From NCBI RefSeq assembly GCF_023740735.1, contig NZ_JAMRXH010000015.1, positions 1 to 64,000 of the forward strand: a stretch of 64,000 nucleotides of DNA, given 5' to 3'. This DNA is from Nocardia sp. CDC159. GTDB taxonomy: Bacteria > Actinomycetota > Actinomycetes > Mycobacteriales > Mycobacteriaceae. The notes beneath the pieces are model-generated. The model was given only the letters and a program-made list of their open reading frames with translations, made no database searches and was not told the DNA's origin. This document shows, piece by piece, positions 7,491 through 15,621 of this stretch; position 1 is the stretch's first letter, and the number at the start of each line of letters is the position of its first letter. A program made the translations under genes and the position numbers.

Positions 7491-9134
7491 GTGGTCGAGG
7501 TGCAGGCGCGGCAGGAGAATTCGGTCGCCGCGACGAAGGAAACCCTGGAGGACTACACGCTGCGCTTCGCGCCGCGTAGTTATCGCAAGTGGAGCCCGGC
7601 GGTGGTGGGCGTCTCCGCGCTCGGCGGTATCGCCTACCTGGCCGATTTCGCCATCGGCGCCAATATCGGCATCGCCAACGGCACCGGCAACGCCCTGCTG
7701 GGCATCGGCATCTTCGCGATCGTGGTGATGCTCACCGGATTCCCGCTGGCCTACTATGCCGCCCGCTACAACATCGACCTGGACCTGATCACCCGCGGCA
7801 GCGGCTTCGGCTACTACGGCTCGGTGATCACCAATCTGGTGTTCGCGTCGTTCACCTTCATCTTCTTCGCTCTCGAGGGCTCGATCATGGCGCAGGGGCT
7901 GAATCTCGGCCTGCGCATTCCGCTGTGGCTGGGCTATCTGGTGTCCACGGTGTTGATCTTCCCACTGGTCATCTACGGCATGAACACCCTGGCCAAACTC
8001 CAGGTGTGGACCACCCCGCTGTGGCTGCTGCTGATGGTGGCTCCCTTCGTCTTTCTCGTTGTCCGCCATCCGGATTCGATCGATTCCTTCCTTGCCTACG
8101 GCGGCAAGGACGGCAGCGGGGTCAGCCTGACCGGCGCGCTGATGGCCGCGGGCGTCTGCCTGTCGCTGATCGCCCAGATCGCCGAGCAGATCGACTATCT
8201 GCGCTTCATGCCGCCGAAAACCCCCGAGAATGCCCGCAAGTGGTGGACCTGGGTGCTGCTCGCCGGTCCGGGCTGGGTGGTCTTCGGTGCGATCAAGCAG
8301 GTCGTGGGCCTGTTCCTGGCGGTCTATCTGATCGCGAATCTGCCTGGCGCCCAGGACATCGCGAATCAGCCGGTGCATCAGTTCCTGGAGATCTACCGCG
8401 ATATGGTGCCGTCCTGGCTGGCGATGACACTCGCGGTGGTGCTGGTGGTGATCAGCCAGATCAAAATCAACGTCACCAACGCCTATTCGGGCTCGCTGGC
8501 ATGGACCAACTCCTTCACCCGGGTTACCAAGACCTATCCGGGCCGGCTGGTGTTCCTGGGCCTGAATCTGGCGATCGCACTGATCCTGATGGAAGCCAAC
8601 ATGTTCGACTTCCTCAACAACATTCTCGGCTTCTACGCCAACTGCGGCATCGCCTGGATCGTCACCGTCGCAACGGATATCGCGGTCAACAAGTACCTGC
8701 TGAAGATCTCACCGAAGCAGCCGGAGTTCCGCCGCGGCATGCTCTACAACGTGAATCCCGTTGGGCTGGTTGGGTTCGGCCTGTCGGCGGTGCTGTCGAT
8801 CATGACCTTCTTCGGCGTCTTCGGTGAGACGCTGAAGCCCTATTCGCCGATCGTCGCCGTGGTGATCTCCTTCGTCGCGACGCCGCTGACCGCGCTGGCG
8901 ACCAAGGGCCGCTACTATCTGCGCCGCACCGACGACGGGATCGCGGCGCCGATGTTCGACGAGCACGGCAATCCGTCGGGCGAGACGCTGACCTGCCACG
9001 TCACCGGCATGGAGTTCGAACGGCCGGACATGATCGCCTCCGCGGTGCCCGGACCGGCGGGGGAGATCCAGTACATCAGCTCACTGGCCCTGTCGACCGA
9101 CAAGTCCGGCGTGCACGTCCTGCCGCCGCAATAA
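7491..9134 (+). CDS. NCS1 purine-cytosine permease family transporter
   Basis: A 547-residue polytopic protein with about 12 membrane helices, of the nucleobase:cation symporter-1 family (cytosine, allantoin, thiamine precursors and related heterocycles). Family-like segments include AIGANIGIANGTGNALLG, a GFPLAYYAARYNIDLDLITRGSGFGYYGS region and NPVGLVGFGLSA. A hydrophilic C-terminal tail of about 90 residues is long for the family. GTG 7491 has GGAG 8 bp upstream. It ends 2 bp from the convergent dcd gene. The transported substrate cannot be assigned. Confidence 0.8.
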   Translation: MVEVQARQENSVAATKETLEDYTLRFAPRSYRKWSPAVVGVSALGGIAYLADFAIGANIGIANGTGNALLGIGIFAIVVMLTGFPLAYYAARYNIDLDLITRGSGFGYYGSVITNLVFASFTFIFFALEGSIMAQGLNLGLRIPLWLGYLVSTVLIFPLVIYGMNTLAKLQVWTTPLWLLLMVAPFVFLVVRHPDSIDSFLAYGGKDGSGVSLTGALMAAGVCLSLIAQIAEQIDYLRFMPPKTPENARKWWTWVLLAGPGWVVFGAIKQVVGLFLAVYLIANLPGAQDIANQPVHQFLEIYRDMVPSWLAMTLAVVLVVISQIKINVTNAYSGSLAWTNSFTRVTKTYPGRLVFLGLNLAIALILMEANMFDFLNNILGFYANCGIAWIVTVATDIAVNKYLLKISPKQPEFRRGMLYNVNPVGLVGFGLSAVLSIMTFFGVFGETLKPYSPIVAVVISFVATPLTALATKGRYYLRRTDDGIAAPMFDEHGNPSGETLTCHVTGMEFERPDMIASAVPGPAGEIQYISSLALSTDKSGVHVLPPQ

Positions 9135-9136
9135 GG

Positions 9137-9715
9137 TCAGCCCTGCTGCGGCAGCGGGAAGTTCAGGTACGCCTTCGACGGCGTGGGGCCGCGCTGGCCC
9201 TGATACTTGGACCCCGCTGCCGCGCTGCCGTAGGGATTCTCCGCCGGGCTGGACAGCCGGAACAGGCACAGCTGGCCGATCTTCATGCCCGGCCACAGCG
9301 TGATCGGCAGATTCGCCACATTCGACAGTTCCAGGGTGATGTGCCCGCTGAATCCCGGATCGATGAATCCCGCCGTGGAGTGGGTGAGCAGTCCCAACCG
9401 GCCGAGGCTCGATTTCCCCTCCAGCCGCCCGGCCAGATCGGTGGGCAGCGAGCACACCTCGAGCGTCGAGCCGAGCACGAATTCGCCCGGATGGAGGACG
9501 AACGGCTCCCCGTCGACGGGTTCGACGAGGGTGGTCAGCTCGTCCTGCCGCTGAGCCGGATCGATATGGGTGTAGCGAGTGTTGTTGAACACCCGGAACA
9601 TCCGATCCAGTCGCACATCGATACTCGACGGCTGAACCAGCTTCTCGTCGAACGGTTCCAGCGCGAGCCGGCCCGCGGCCAGCTCGGCACGAATATCGCG
9701 ATCGGAAAGCAGCAC
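9137..9715 (-). CDS. dcd: dCTP deaminase (dUMP-forming type)
   Basis: A 192-residue dCTP deaminase for deoxyuridine nucleotide supply to thymidylate synthesis. Diagnostic blocks: VQPSSIDVRLDRMFRVFNN, EPFVLHPGEFVLGSTLE, GRLEGKSSLGRLGLLTHS and AGFIDPGFSGHITLELSN. The M. tuberculosis enzyme (190 residues) is bifunctional, deaminating dCTP and hydrolysing the triphosphate to dUMP; this protein is close enough in sequence to expect the same. GTG 9715 gives the family start MLLSDRDIRAE. Divergent from the TRIC channel gene. In M. tuberculosis dcd also neighbours a UDP-glucose dehydrogenase gene, here at 14193. Confidence 0.93.
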   Translation of the reverse strand: MLLSDRDIRAELAAGRLALEPFDEKLVQPSSIDVRLDRMFRVFNNTRYTHIDPAQRQDELTTLVEPVDGEPFVLHPGEFVLGSTLEVCSLPTDLAGRLEGKSSLGRLGLLTHSTAGFIDPGFSGHITLELSNVANLPITLWPGMKIGQLCLFRLSSPAENPYGSAAAGSKYQGQRGPTPSKAYLNFPLPQQG

Positions 9716-9789
9716 GTCGACAGAGCGTAGTGTGTCGGTCTCCGCGGCGGGCAGCGGGGAGCGGGCCGCCGGAAGGTTGCTGACATCAT

Positions 9790-10407
9790 GTGCGCATGCT
9801 GCACGTGCTGTATCTGGTCGGTGTGGCGGCCTTTGCCGCGAGTGGAGTGCTGGCCGCGTACCGGGCCAATATGGATCCGTTCGGCGGCCTCGCCCTGGCC
9901 TTCGCCGCCTCCATTTCCGGCGGCACGCTCCGGGATGTGATCCTCGGGCGCTACCCGCTGTACTGGACCCACGACTGGGTGCTGCTGACGGTGATCGGCG
10001 GCGTCGGCCTGGCGACCATCGCCTATCTCCGATTCTGGACGCTGCCGCGAAAATCACTGTTGGTCGTCGATGCCATCGGCCTGGCGGTGGTGACCGTGAT
10101 CGGTGCGCGCGCGGCCATCGAGGTGGGCGCCACACCCCTGGCGGTGATCATTCTGTCGGTGATGACGGGCGTGACCGGCGAGGTCGTTCGCGATGTGCTG
10201 TGCGGCGAATTCCCCCCGCTACTGCTGCGCGAGGACGTCTACGCCATCGCCGCGCTGATCGGCGCCTGCTGCTATCTCGGCATGCACCACCTGGGCTCGG
10301 GCCCCGGCCCGGCCGCGTTGATCTCCGCCGGAGTGGTTTTCGCCCTCCGCATGGCCGCCGTCTATTTCGGCCTGCACCTGCCCCGCCCCCACCGGCCCGG
10401 GCCGTAA
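9790..10407 (+). CDS. TRIC-type cation channel (UPF0126/YicG family)
   Basis: A 205-residue membrane protein of seven helices with the internal duplication of the UPF0126 family: ISGGTLRDVILGRYP in the first half and VTGEVVRDVLCGEFP in the second. Prokaryotic TRIC homologues form trimeric monovalent-cation channels. Some relatives (YicG/YadS) have been linked to glycine uptake, so substrate is open. The start may be GTG 9790 or ATG 9796; the 74-bp gap to divergent dcd holds both promoters. The last residues are proline-rich. Confidence 0.85.
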   Translation: MRMLHVLYLVGVAAFAASGVLAAYRANMDPFGGLALAFAASISGGTLRDVILGRYPLYWTHDWVLLTVIGGVGLATIAYLRFWTLPRKSLLVVDAIGLAVVTVIGARAAIEVGATPLAVIILSVMTGVTGEVVRDVLCGEFPPLLLREDVYAIAALIGACCYLGMHHLGSGPGPAALISAGVVFALRMAAVYFGLHLPRPHRPGP

Positions 10408-10638
10408 CCCCTCGACCCGCCCCGGCCCAACCCCTACCCCCTCCCCTGCCCCCGTCCGGCGAAGCCGACGGGGTGGGCATCCGGCTCTCCCCTCCAACGA
10501 GTCGGTAGCCCACCCCGACCCCCGGATTCGGGCGAGATGCGTTTGCCCTGCCCGCTAACAGCATTGGATAGTGGTCGCGCCGCAGTCAACACCTGCAACC
10601 CGTACATCTTGTCCGGGTAGGAGTAAGGAATCTTTTCG

Positions 10639-11391
10639 ATGTCGTCCATTCGCAATCTCGGCACCTGGGTCCGGGAGTGGAGAAATCGCGCCGAACTCAC
10701 CCAGGCTGAGCTCGCCACAATGGTCGGGATCGCCGAGGAAACGCTGTCCGCCATCGAACGCGACAAGCGCCCCATCTCCCAGAGCGTGCTGCGCCCACTA
10801 CTCACCGTCCTCGGCATCGACCCCTCGCTGGCGAGGGCGTTCACCGACATGTACGCCGGACCGCGGCGGCTCGATCACGTCCGGCCGATTCCCCAGGAGA
10901 TATCCGCACTCGAGGCCATCTCGACTCCCGCCTGCTACCAGGAGGTCCGGACCTACCGGATCGTGGCCGCCAACACCGCCGCCCGGCACGCGCTGCCGGG
11001 TCTGGAACCGGGCCTCGCCCTCGTCGAATGGGTGCTGCTCGACCCGCGCGCCCGCGAGGTGATCGGCGACTGGGAAGCGGCCGCGCACAACTTCGTCCAT
11101 TCGCTGAAAATAACGGCACGGGCCCTGATGGACCCGGAGGTCGGCGAATCACTCATCCGGACATGCAGTCAGGCCCCGGAATGGGATCGCATGTGGAATA
11201 CCGAACCCGACGAGTTCGGACCCATGACCCTCACCCACATCGATCCCGTCACCCGCATTCCACAACCGGTCTACCTCACCTCCTGCACCCTCCAATACCC
11301 CCGTGCGGGTTGGGCGCTGTGGATCATCAGTCCGGTCATCGATCCCGGCGACGTGGACAGCCACCCGAACGTCGTGGCCTGGTCCGAATAG
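10639..11391 (+). CDS. XRE-family regulator with MmyB-like ligand domain (copy 1)
   Basis: A 250-residue transcription factor. An N-terminal helix-turn-helix of the XRE/Cro type (residues 8-62, LTQAELATMVGIAEETLSAIE) is followed by a PAS-like domain resembling the MmyB ligand-binding domain (CYQEVRTYRIVAANTAARHALPG, LLDPRAREVIGDWEAAAHN, APEWDRMWNT). Such regulators are common in actinobacteria, often next to the genes they control. AAGGA lies 8 bp before ATG 10639. The following gene is a close paralogue 8 bp downstream, so the pair is an operon that arose by tandem duplication. Confidence 0.8.
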   Translation: MSSIRNLGTWVREWRNRAELTQAELATMVGIAEETLSAIERDKRPISQSVLRPLLTVLGIDPSLARAFTDMYAGPRRLDHVRPIPQEISALEAISTPACYQEVRTYRIVAANTAARHALPGLEPGLALVEWVLLDPRAREVIGDWEAAAHNFVHSLKITARALMDPEVGESLIRTCSQAPEWDRMWNTEPDEFGPMTLTHIDPVTRIPQPVYLTSCTLQYPRAGWALWIISPVIDPGDVDSHPNVVAWSE

Positions 11392-11399
11392 AAATTCAG

Positions 11400-12119
11400 A
11401 TGTCGCCGTCCATCAAGAATCTGGGCAATTTCATCCGCGAGCGAAGAATCGACAACGATCTCACCCAGGCCCAGCTCGCCAAAATGGTAGGGATCTCCGA
11501 GGAGACACTGTCCGCGATCGAACGCAACAAGCGCCCCATTACACAGGGCGTACTGCGCCCACTGCTCATTGCTCTCGGTCTCGAGCCGACGCAGGTGCAG
11601 TCGTTCACCGGCATGCACGCCGAATCGCAGATGTCCGATCACGTTCGGCCGATTCCGCACGAGATATCCGCACTGGAGGCCATTTCGACCCCCGCGTGCT
11701 ACCAGGAGATCCGTACGTATCGGATCATGGCCGCCAATCCCGCCGCCCGGCGCGCGCTGCCGGGCCTGAAACCGGGCATCAGCCTCGTCGAATGGATACT
11801 GCTCGACCCGAACGCCCGCAAGGTGATCGGCGATTGGGACGCGGTCGCCCACAACTTCGTGTATTCGCTGAAGATGATGGCTCCGGGTTTGATGGAGCCG
11901 CAGGCCAGTGCGGAACTCATCCGGTCGTGCAGTCGGGCACCGGAATGGGACCGTATGTGGAACACCAAGCCCGACGAGTTCGGACCCAGGCCCACCATGA
12001 TCCACATCGATCCCGTCACCGGCATCCCGCAGGCGGTCTACGTCACCTCCTACACCCTCCAATACCCCCGCTCCGGCTGGTGGTTGTGGATGCTGAGCCC
12101 GGTCCGGAACCAGGAATGA
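11400..12119 (+). CDS. XRE-family regulator with MmyB-like ligand domain (copy 2)
   Basis: A 239-residue paralogue of the preceding gene. The recognition-helix region differs little (LTQAQLAKMVGISEETLSAIERNKRP), while the body keeps HVRPIP(H/Q)EISALEAISTPA almost unchanged. The two proteins could heterodimerise or bind overlapping operators. ATG 11400 directly follows GAAATTCAG and has a weak ribosome site, suggesting translational coupling. A strong hairpin terminator begins at its stop codon. The convergent MFS exporter gene at 12173-13618 may be a target; this is only suggested by position. Confidence 0.8.
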   Translation: MSPSIKNLGNFIRERRIDNDLTQAQLAKMVGISEETLSAIERNKRPITQGVLRPLLIALGLEPTQVQSFTGMHAESQMSDHVRPIPHEISALEAISTPACYQEIRTYRIMAANPAARRALPGLKPGISLVEWILLDPNARKVIGDWDAVAHNFVYSLKMMAPGLMEPQASAELIRSCSRAPEWDRMWNTKPDEFGPRPTMIHIDPVTGIPQAVYVTSYTLQYPRSGWWLWMLSPVRNQE

Positions 12120-12155
12120 CCCGAATCCCGCCGTCGCGCGGCGGAATTCGGGTCA
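12117..12155. terminator. Bidirectional hairpin between convergent genes
   Basis: A 17-bp stem with one mismatch (TGACCCGAAT.CCGCCG / CGGCGGAATTCGGGTCA) around a 5-base loop starts at the stop codon of the regulator and lies 18 bp before the end of the MFS gene. There is no T-tract, as is usual in GC-rich actinobacteria. Confidence 0.75.
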
Positions 12156-12172
12156 TTCGAATCAGGCTCGGG

Positions 12173-13618
12173 TCAGTGCACCAGAACGGGCTCGTCGGAC
12201 GCCTCCGCCGAGGTGCTGGATCGGTTCGGCAGCAGCACCGCCATCGCGAACACCAGCAGCGACAGCGCCGCCGAGACACCGAACGCCAACCGCATCCCGT
12301 CCAGATGCGCGGTCGTCGCCTCGACGCCGTCCGCGATCAGCGCGGTGCTGCGGGCCGACATCACGGTCACCACCAGCGCGGTGCCCAGCGCGGCGGCCAC
12401 CTGCTGCAGCGTGCCCAGCATCGAACTGCCATGGGAGTACAGGTGCGGCGGCAGCGCGCCCAGCCCCAGCGTGAAGACCGGGGTGAAGGCCGCGGCCAGC
12501 GACACCATCAGCACGATGTGCAGAACCAGCAGCTGCCAGTACGGCATGGTCCGCGAGATCTGGGTGAATCCGGCCAGTGCGAGCGTGATGCCCAGCGCGC
12601 CCGGAATCACCAGCACCCGGCCGCCGAAGCGGTCGAACAGGCGGCCGACGGTCGGTCCCAGCAGACCCATCGCCAGCCCGCCCGGCATGACCAGCAGTCC
12701 GGTCTGCAGCGGGCTCAGGCCGCGCAGATTCTGCAGATACAGCGGTAGCAGGATCATCGAGCCGAGCATCGCCAGGAACGCCACCGACATCAGGACCAGG
12801 CCCTTGGTGTAGGTGCCGAAGGCCAGGATGCGCAGATCCAGCAGCGGAGTTCCGCTGCGCTGCAGTCGCAGCTGACGCCAGGCGAAGATGCCGATCAGGG
12901 CGAGACCGGCCACCACGATCAGCACCGGCCCGGTGGCATTGCCGGTCTCGAACCGGCTCAGGCCGTACACCAGTCCGCCGAAACCGAGCGCCGCGAAGGC
13001 CACGCTGGCCCAGTCGATCGCGCCGGTCTCCGGTTCCCCGATGTCCTCCAGCCGTCGCAGGCCCAGCCAGGTGACCGCGCCCGCGATCGGCAGCACCAGC
13101 ACGAACAGCCATCGCCACGAGGCGATTTGCAAGACCAGCCCCGACAGCACCGGACCCATCGCGGGCGCCACCGAGATGGCGAGGGTGACATTGCCCATCA
13201 CCCGGCCCCGATCGTGTTCGGGTACCACCGTCATCAGCGTGGTCATCAGCAGCGGCATCATCACCGCGGTGCCGCCCGCCTGCACGACCCGCCCGACCAG
13301 CAGCAGCGCGAACGAGGGTGCGATCGCCGACAGCGCGGTGCCGAGCAGGAATACGCCCATCGCGATCGCGTAGGCCCGCCGGGTCGTGACTCGCTGCAGA
13401 AACCATCCGGTCACCGGAATGACGGCCGCCATCGTCAGCATGAACGCCGTGGACACCCACTGCGCCGCCCGCTCGGTGACGTCCAGATCGGTCATCAGCC
13501 GCGGAATCGCATTGATCATGACGGTCTCGTTCAAGATCACCACGAATGTCGCGAGCACCAACAGCCGGACGACTGTCGGGGTCCGTCTGGCCGGACTAGC
13601 GGATATTTCGGCGGACAA
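12173..13618 (-). CDS. MFS drug exporter, DHA2 (EmrB/QacA) type
   Basis: A 481-residue major facilitator with about 14 helices, the DHA2 topology. Motifs include LNETVMINAIPRLMTDL (helix 1 motif D1), AAQWVSTAFMLTMAAVIPVTG, LVGRVVQAGGTAVMMPL (motif C region) and GPTVGRLFDRFGGR (motif A-like). It is expected to export amphipathic toxic compounds using the proton gradient. TTG 13618 is preferred because GGAGG lies 7 bp upstream; a longer reading to 13696 has no ribosome site and no membrane-protein character. Confidence 0.8.
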   Translation of the reverse strand: MSAEISASPARRTPTVVRLLVLATFVVILNETVMINAIPRLMTDLDVTERAAQWVSTAFMLTMAAVIPVTGWFLQRVTTRRAYAIAMGVFLLGTALSAIAPSFALLLVGRVVQAGGTAVMMPLLMTTLMTVVPEHDRGRVMGNVTLAISVAPAMGPVLSGLVLQIASWRWLFVLVLPIAGAVTWLGLRRLEDIGEPETGAIDWASVAFAALGFGGLVYGLSRFETGNATGPVLIVVAGLALIGIFAWRQLRLQRSGTPLLDLRILAFGTYTKGLVLMSVAFLAMLGSMILLPLYLQNLRGLSPLQTGLLVMPGGLAMGLLGPTVGRLFDRFGGRVLVIPGALGITLALAGFTQISRTMPYWQLLVLHIVLMVSLAAAFTPVFTLGLGALPPHLYSHGSSMLGTLQQVAAALGTALVVTVMSARSTALIADGVEATTAHLDGMRLAFGVSAALSLLVFAMAVLLPNRSSTSAEASDEPVLVH

Positions 13619-13956
13619 CGGGTACCTCCGGAGCGTTCGTGAGTGGTCGACGACATGTGGGCCGAGGCGGTCTCGACTGCTGGGCGCCACACACATCAGA
13701 CGGGAACAGTCCGCTCAACTCACCGGTCTCGCGCCACTATTCCGGTTCGCTTCCTTGCGAAGCATCCGATTTTCCACCGCCATGCCCACCGCATGCCCGT
13801 GAAAGCCCCTGGTCACCACGACTTCTCAGCGACTGTACGGTCGTATGGTGAGTCTGGTCACGTCCGGCATAATCCCAGGTCGCCACCTCCTACCTGGGAA
13901 GTTGGCTGCCGCGACCGAGGGTCTGCTATCGTCTCCCCAGCGCCCCGTGGGGCAGC
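13619..13956. other. Intergenic region with divergent promoters
   Basis: 338 bp between the MFS start and tRNA-Gly. No credible coding frame. It should hold the MFS promoter (minus strand) and the tRNA promoter; I could not pick clear -10/-35 boxes. The stretch AGCGCCCCGTGGGGCAGCGCC just before the tRNA contains a short GCCCC/GGGGC hairpin. Confidence 0.5.
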
Positions 13957-14027
13957 GCCGGTGTAGTTTAGTGGTAGAACATCAGCTTCCCAAGCTGAGA
14001 GTGCGGGTTCGATTCCCGTCACCGGCT
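13957..14027 (+). tRNA. tRNA-Gly (anticodon CCC)
   Basis: 71 nt that fold as a cloverleaf: acceptor GCCGGTG/CACCGGC, D-arm GTTTAGTGGTAGAAC, anticodon stem TCAGC/GCTGA with loop TTCCCAA (anticodon CCC, reading GGG), and T-arm CGGG-TTCGATT-CCCG. The discriminator base is T and CCA is not encoded. No duplicated tRNA 3' end, as would mark phage integration, was noticed elsewhere in the window. Confidence 0.95.
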
Positions 14028-14192
14028 CTTTGCTCGATCTTTTCCCCGCCGTATCCGGTTGGTGGCCAACATTTTTCGCAGGCGAGTCGGGATGCCCTGC
14101 GGAACTGCGGGTTTCCGCTTGTACATCTGATGTTGCCCGGGGACTTGCCTCGCGGACGCGGGGTGGCCATCGCTGGCGCTTACCAATCGATC

Positions 14193-15515
14193 ATGCGTCT
14201 CACGGTGTTCGGGACTGGGTATCTGGGAGCCACCCATGCCGCGTGCATGGCCGAGCTCGGGCATGAGGTGGTCGGGGTCGATGTCGACCCGGGGAAGGTC
14301 GCCAAGCTGTCCGACGGGGTGGTGCCGTTCTACGAACCGGGGCTGGAAGAGGTGTTGCGGCGCAATCTCGATCGCAAGCGGTTGCGGTTCACGACCTCCT
14401 ACGAAGACGCCGCGGCCCATGCCGATGTGCACTTCCTGGGGGTCGGCACGCCGCAGAAGAAGGGGGAGTACGCGGCGGATCTGAGGTATGTACACGCGGT
14501 GGTCGATACGCTCGCGCCCATGCTCGAGCGCCCGGCGGCGATCATCGGCAAGTCGACAGTGCCGGTCGGGACCGCCGCCGAACTCGGCGCCCGAGCCCGG
14601 GCCGCCGCCTCGACCGAGGTGGAGGTCGCCTGGAATCCGGAGTTCCTGCGCGAGGGCTACGCCGTTCAGGACACGCTGCGCCCGGACCGGCTGGTGGTCG
14701 GGGTGGATCGCGCTCGCGCGAACTCCTCCTGGGTAGAGGAACTCGTGCGCGAGATCTACGCCGATCTGATCGCGGCCGAGGTGCCATATCTGCTGACCGA
14801 TTTGGCCACCGCCGAATTGGTGAAGGTCTCCGCGAATGCCTTTCTGGCGACGAAGATCTCGTTCATCAACGCGGTCTCCGAGGTCTGCGAGGCGACCGGC
14901 GCCGACGTCACCGTGCTCGCCGACGCGCTGGGCCACGACGCCCGCATCGGCCGTCGCTTCCTCAATGCGGGCCTCGGCTTCGGCGGCGGCTGCCTGCCCA
15001 AGGACATCCGCGCCTTCATGGCCCGCGCGGGCGAACTGGGCGCCGATCACGCCCTGTCCTTCCTGCGCGAGGTCGACAACATCAATATGCGCCGCCGCAC
15101 GAAGGTCGTCGATCTGGCCGCCAAGGCGTGCGGCGGTTCGCTGCTGGGCGCCAATATCGCCGTGCTCGGTGCGGCCTTCAAACCCGAATCCGACGACGTG
15201 CGCGATTCGCCCGCCCTCAATGTGGCCGGAATGATCCAGCTGCACGGCGCGGTGGTCACCGTGTACGACCCGAAGGCCTTGGAGAATTCGCGCAAAGTTT
15301 TCCCAACGCTCAACTACGCGACCTCGGTCGCCGAGGCGTGTGAACGCGCCGACGTGGTGCTCGTGCTGACCGAGTGGGCGGAATTCACGGCTTTACGGCC
15401 GCAGGATTTGGCCCCGGTGGTCCGGTCCCGGTCCATTATCGACGGCCGGAATTGTCTCGATCGCGCCGCTTGGCGGGCTGCGGGATGGGTGTACGCCGGG
15501 CTCGGCACGCCGTAG
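14193..15515 (+). CDS. udgA: UDP-glucose/GDP-mannose dehydrogenase family (UDP-glucose 6-dehydrogenase)
   Basis: A 440-residue NAD-dependent dehydrogenase converting UDP-glucose to UDP-glucuronate, a precursor for envelope polysaccharides. The Rossmann motif FGTGYLG (residues 6-12), the acid VGVDVD, the substrate loop WNPEFLREG, the catalytic cysteine Cys267 in GFGGGCLPKDI, and the C-terminal GAAFKPESDDVRDSPA are all present. It matches M. tuberculosis Rv0322 (udgA), whose neighbour is also dcd. ATG 14193 was chosen because it places the dinucleotide motif at the usual distance; an upstream in-frame extension crosses the tRNA and is not real. Confidence 0.9.
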   Translation: MRLTVFGTGYLGATHAACMAELGHEVVGVDVDPGKVAKLSDGVVPFYEPGLEEVLRRNLDRKRLRFTTSYEDAAAHADVHFLGVGTPQKKGEYAADLRYVHAVVDTLAPMLERPAAIIGKSTVPVGTAAELGARARAAASTEVEVAWNPEFLREGYAVQDTLRPDRLVVGVDRARANSSWVEELVREIYADLIAAEVPYLLTDLATAELVKVSANAFLATKISFINAVSEVCEATGADVTVLADALGHDARIGRRFLNAGLGFGGGCLPKDIRAFMARAGELGADHALSFLREVDNINMRRRTKVVDLAAKACGGSLLGANIAVLGAAFKPESDDVRDSPALNVAGMIQLHGAVVTVYDPKALENSRKVFPTLNYATSVAEACERADVVLVLTEWAEFTALRPQDLAPVVRSRSIIDGRNCLDRAAWRAAGWVYAGLGTP

Positions 15516-15621
15516 GGTGGTCCGAGCAGGTACAGTGACCCCCACCGTGGGGCGACGCTGGCCATCCGCAGGCGGCGGGCGCCGCGCACGTCGTGGAGTG
15601 TGAGAACGAGATGGGCAGCAG

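Noticed and set aside
13957..14027. tRNA-Gly as attachment site of the tail element
   Set aside because: The element is about 10 kb away and no copy of the tRNA 3' end was noticed near either of its edges.
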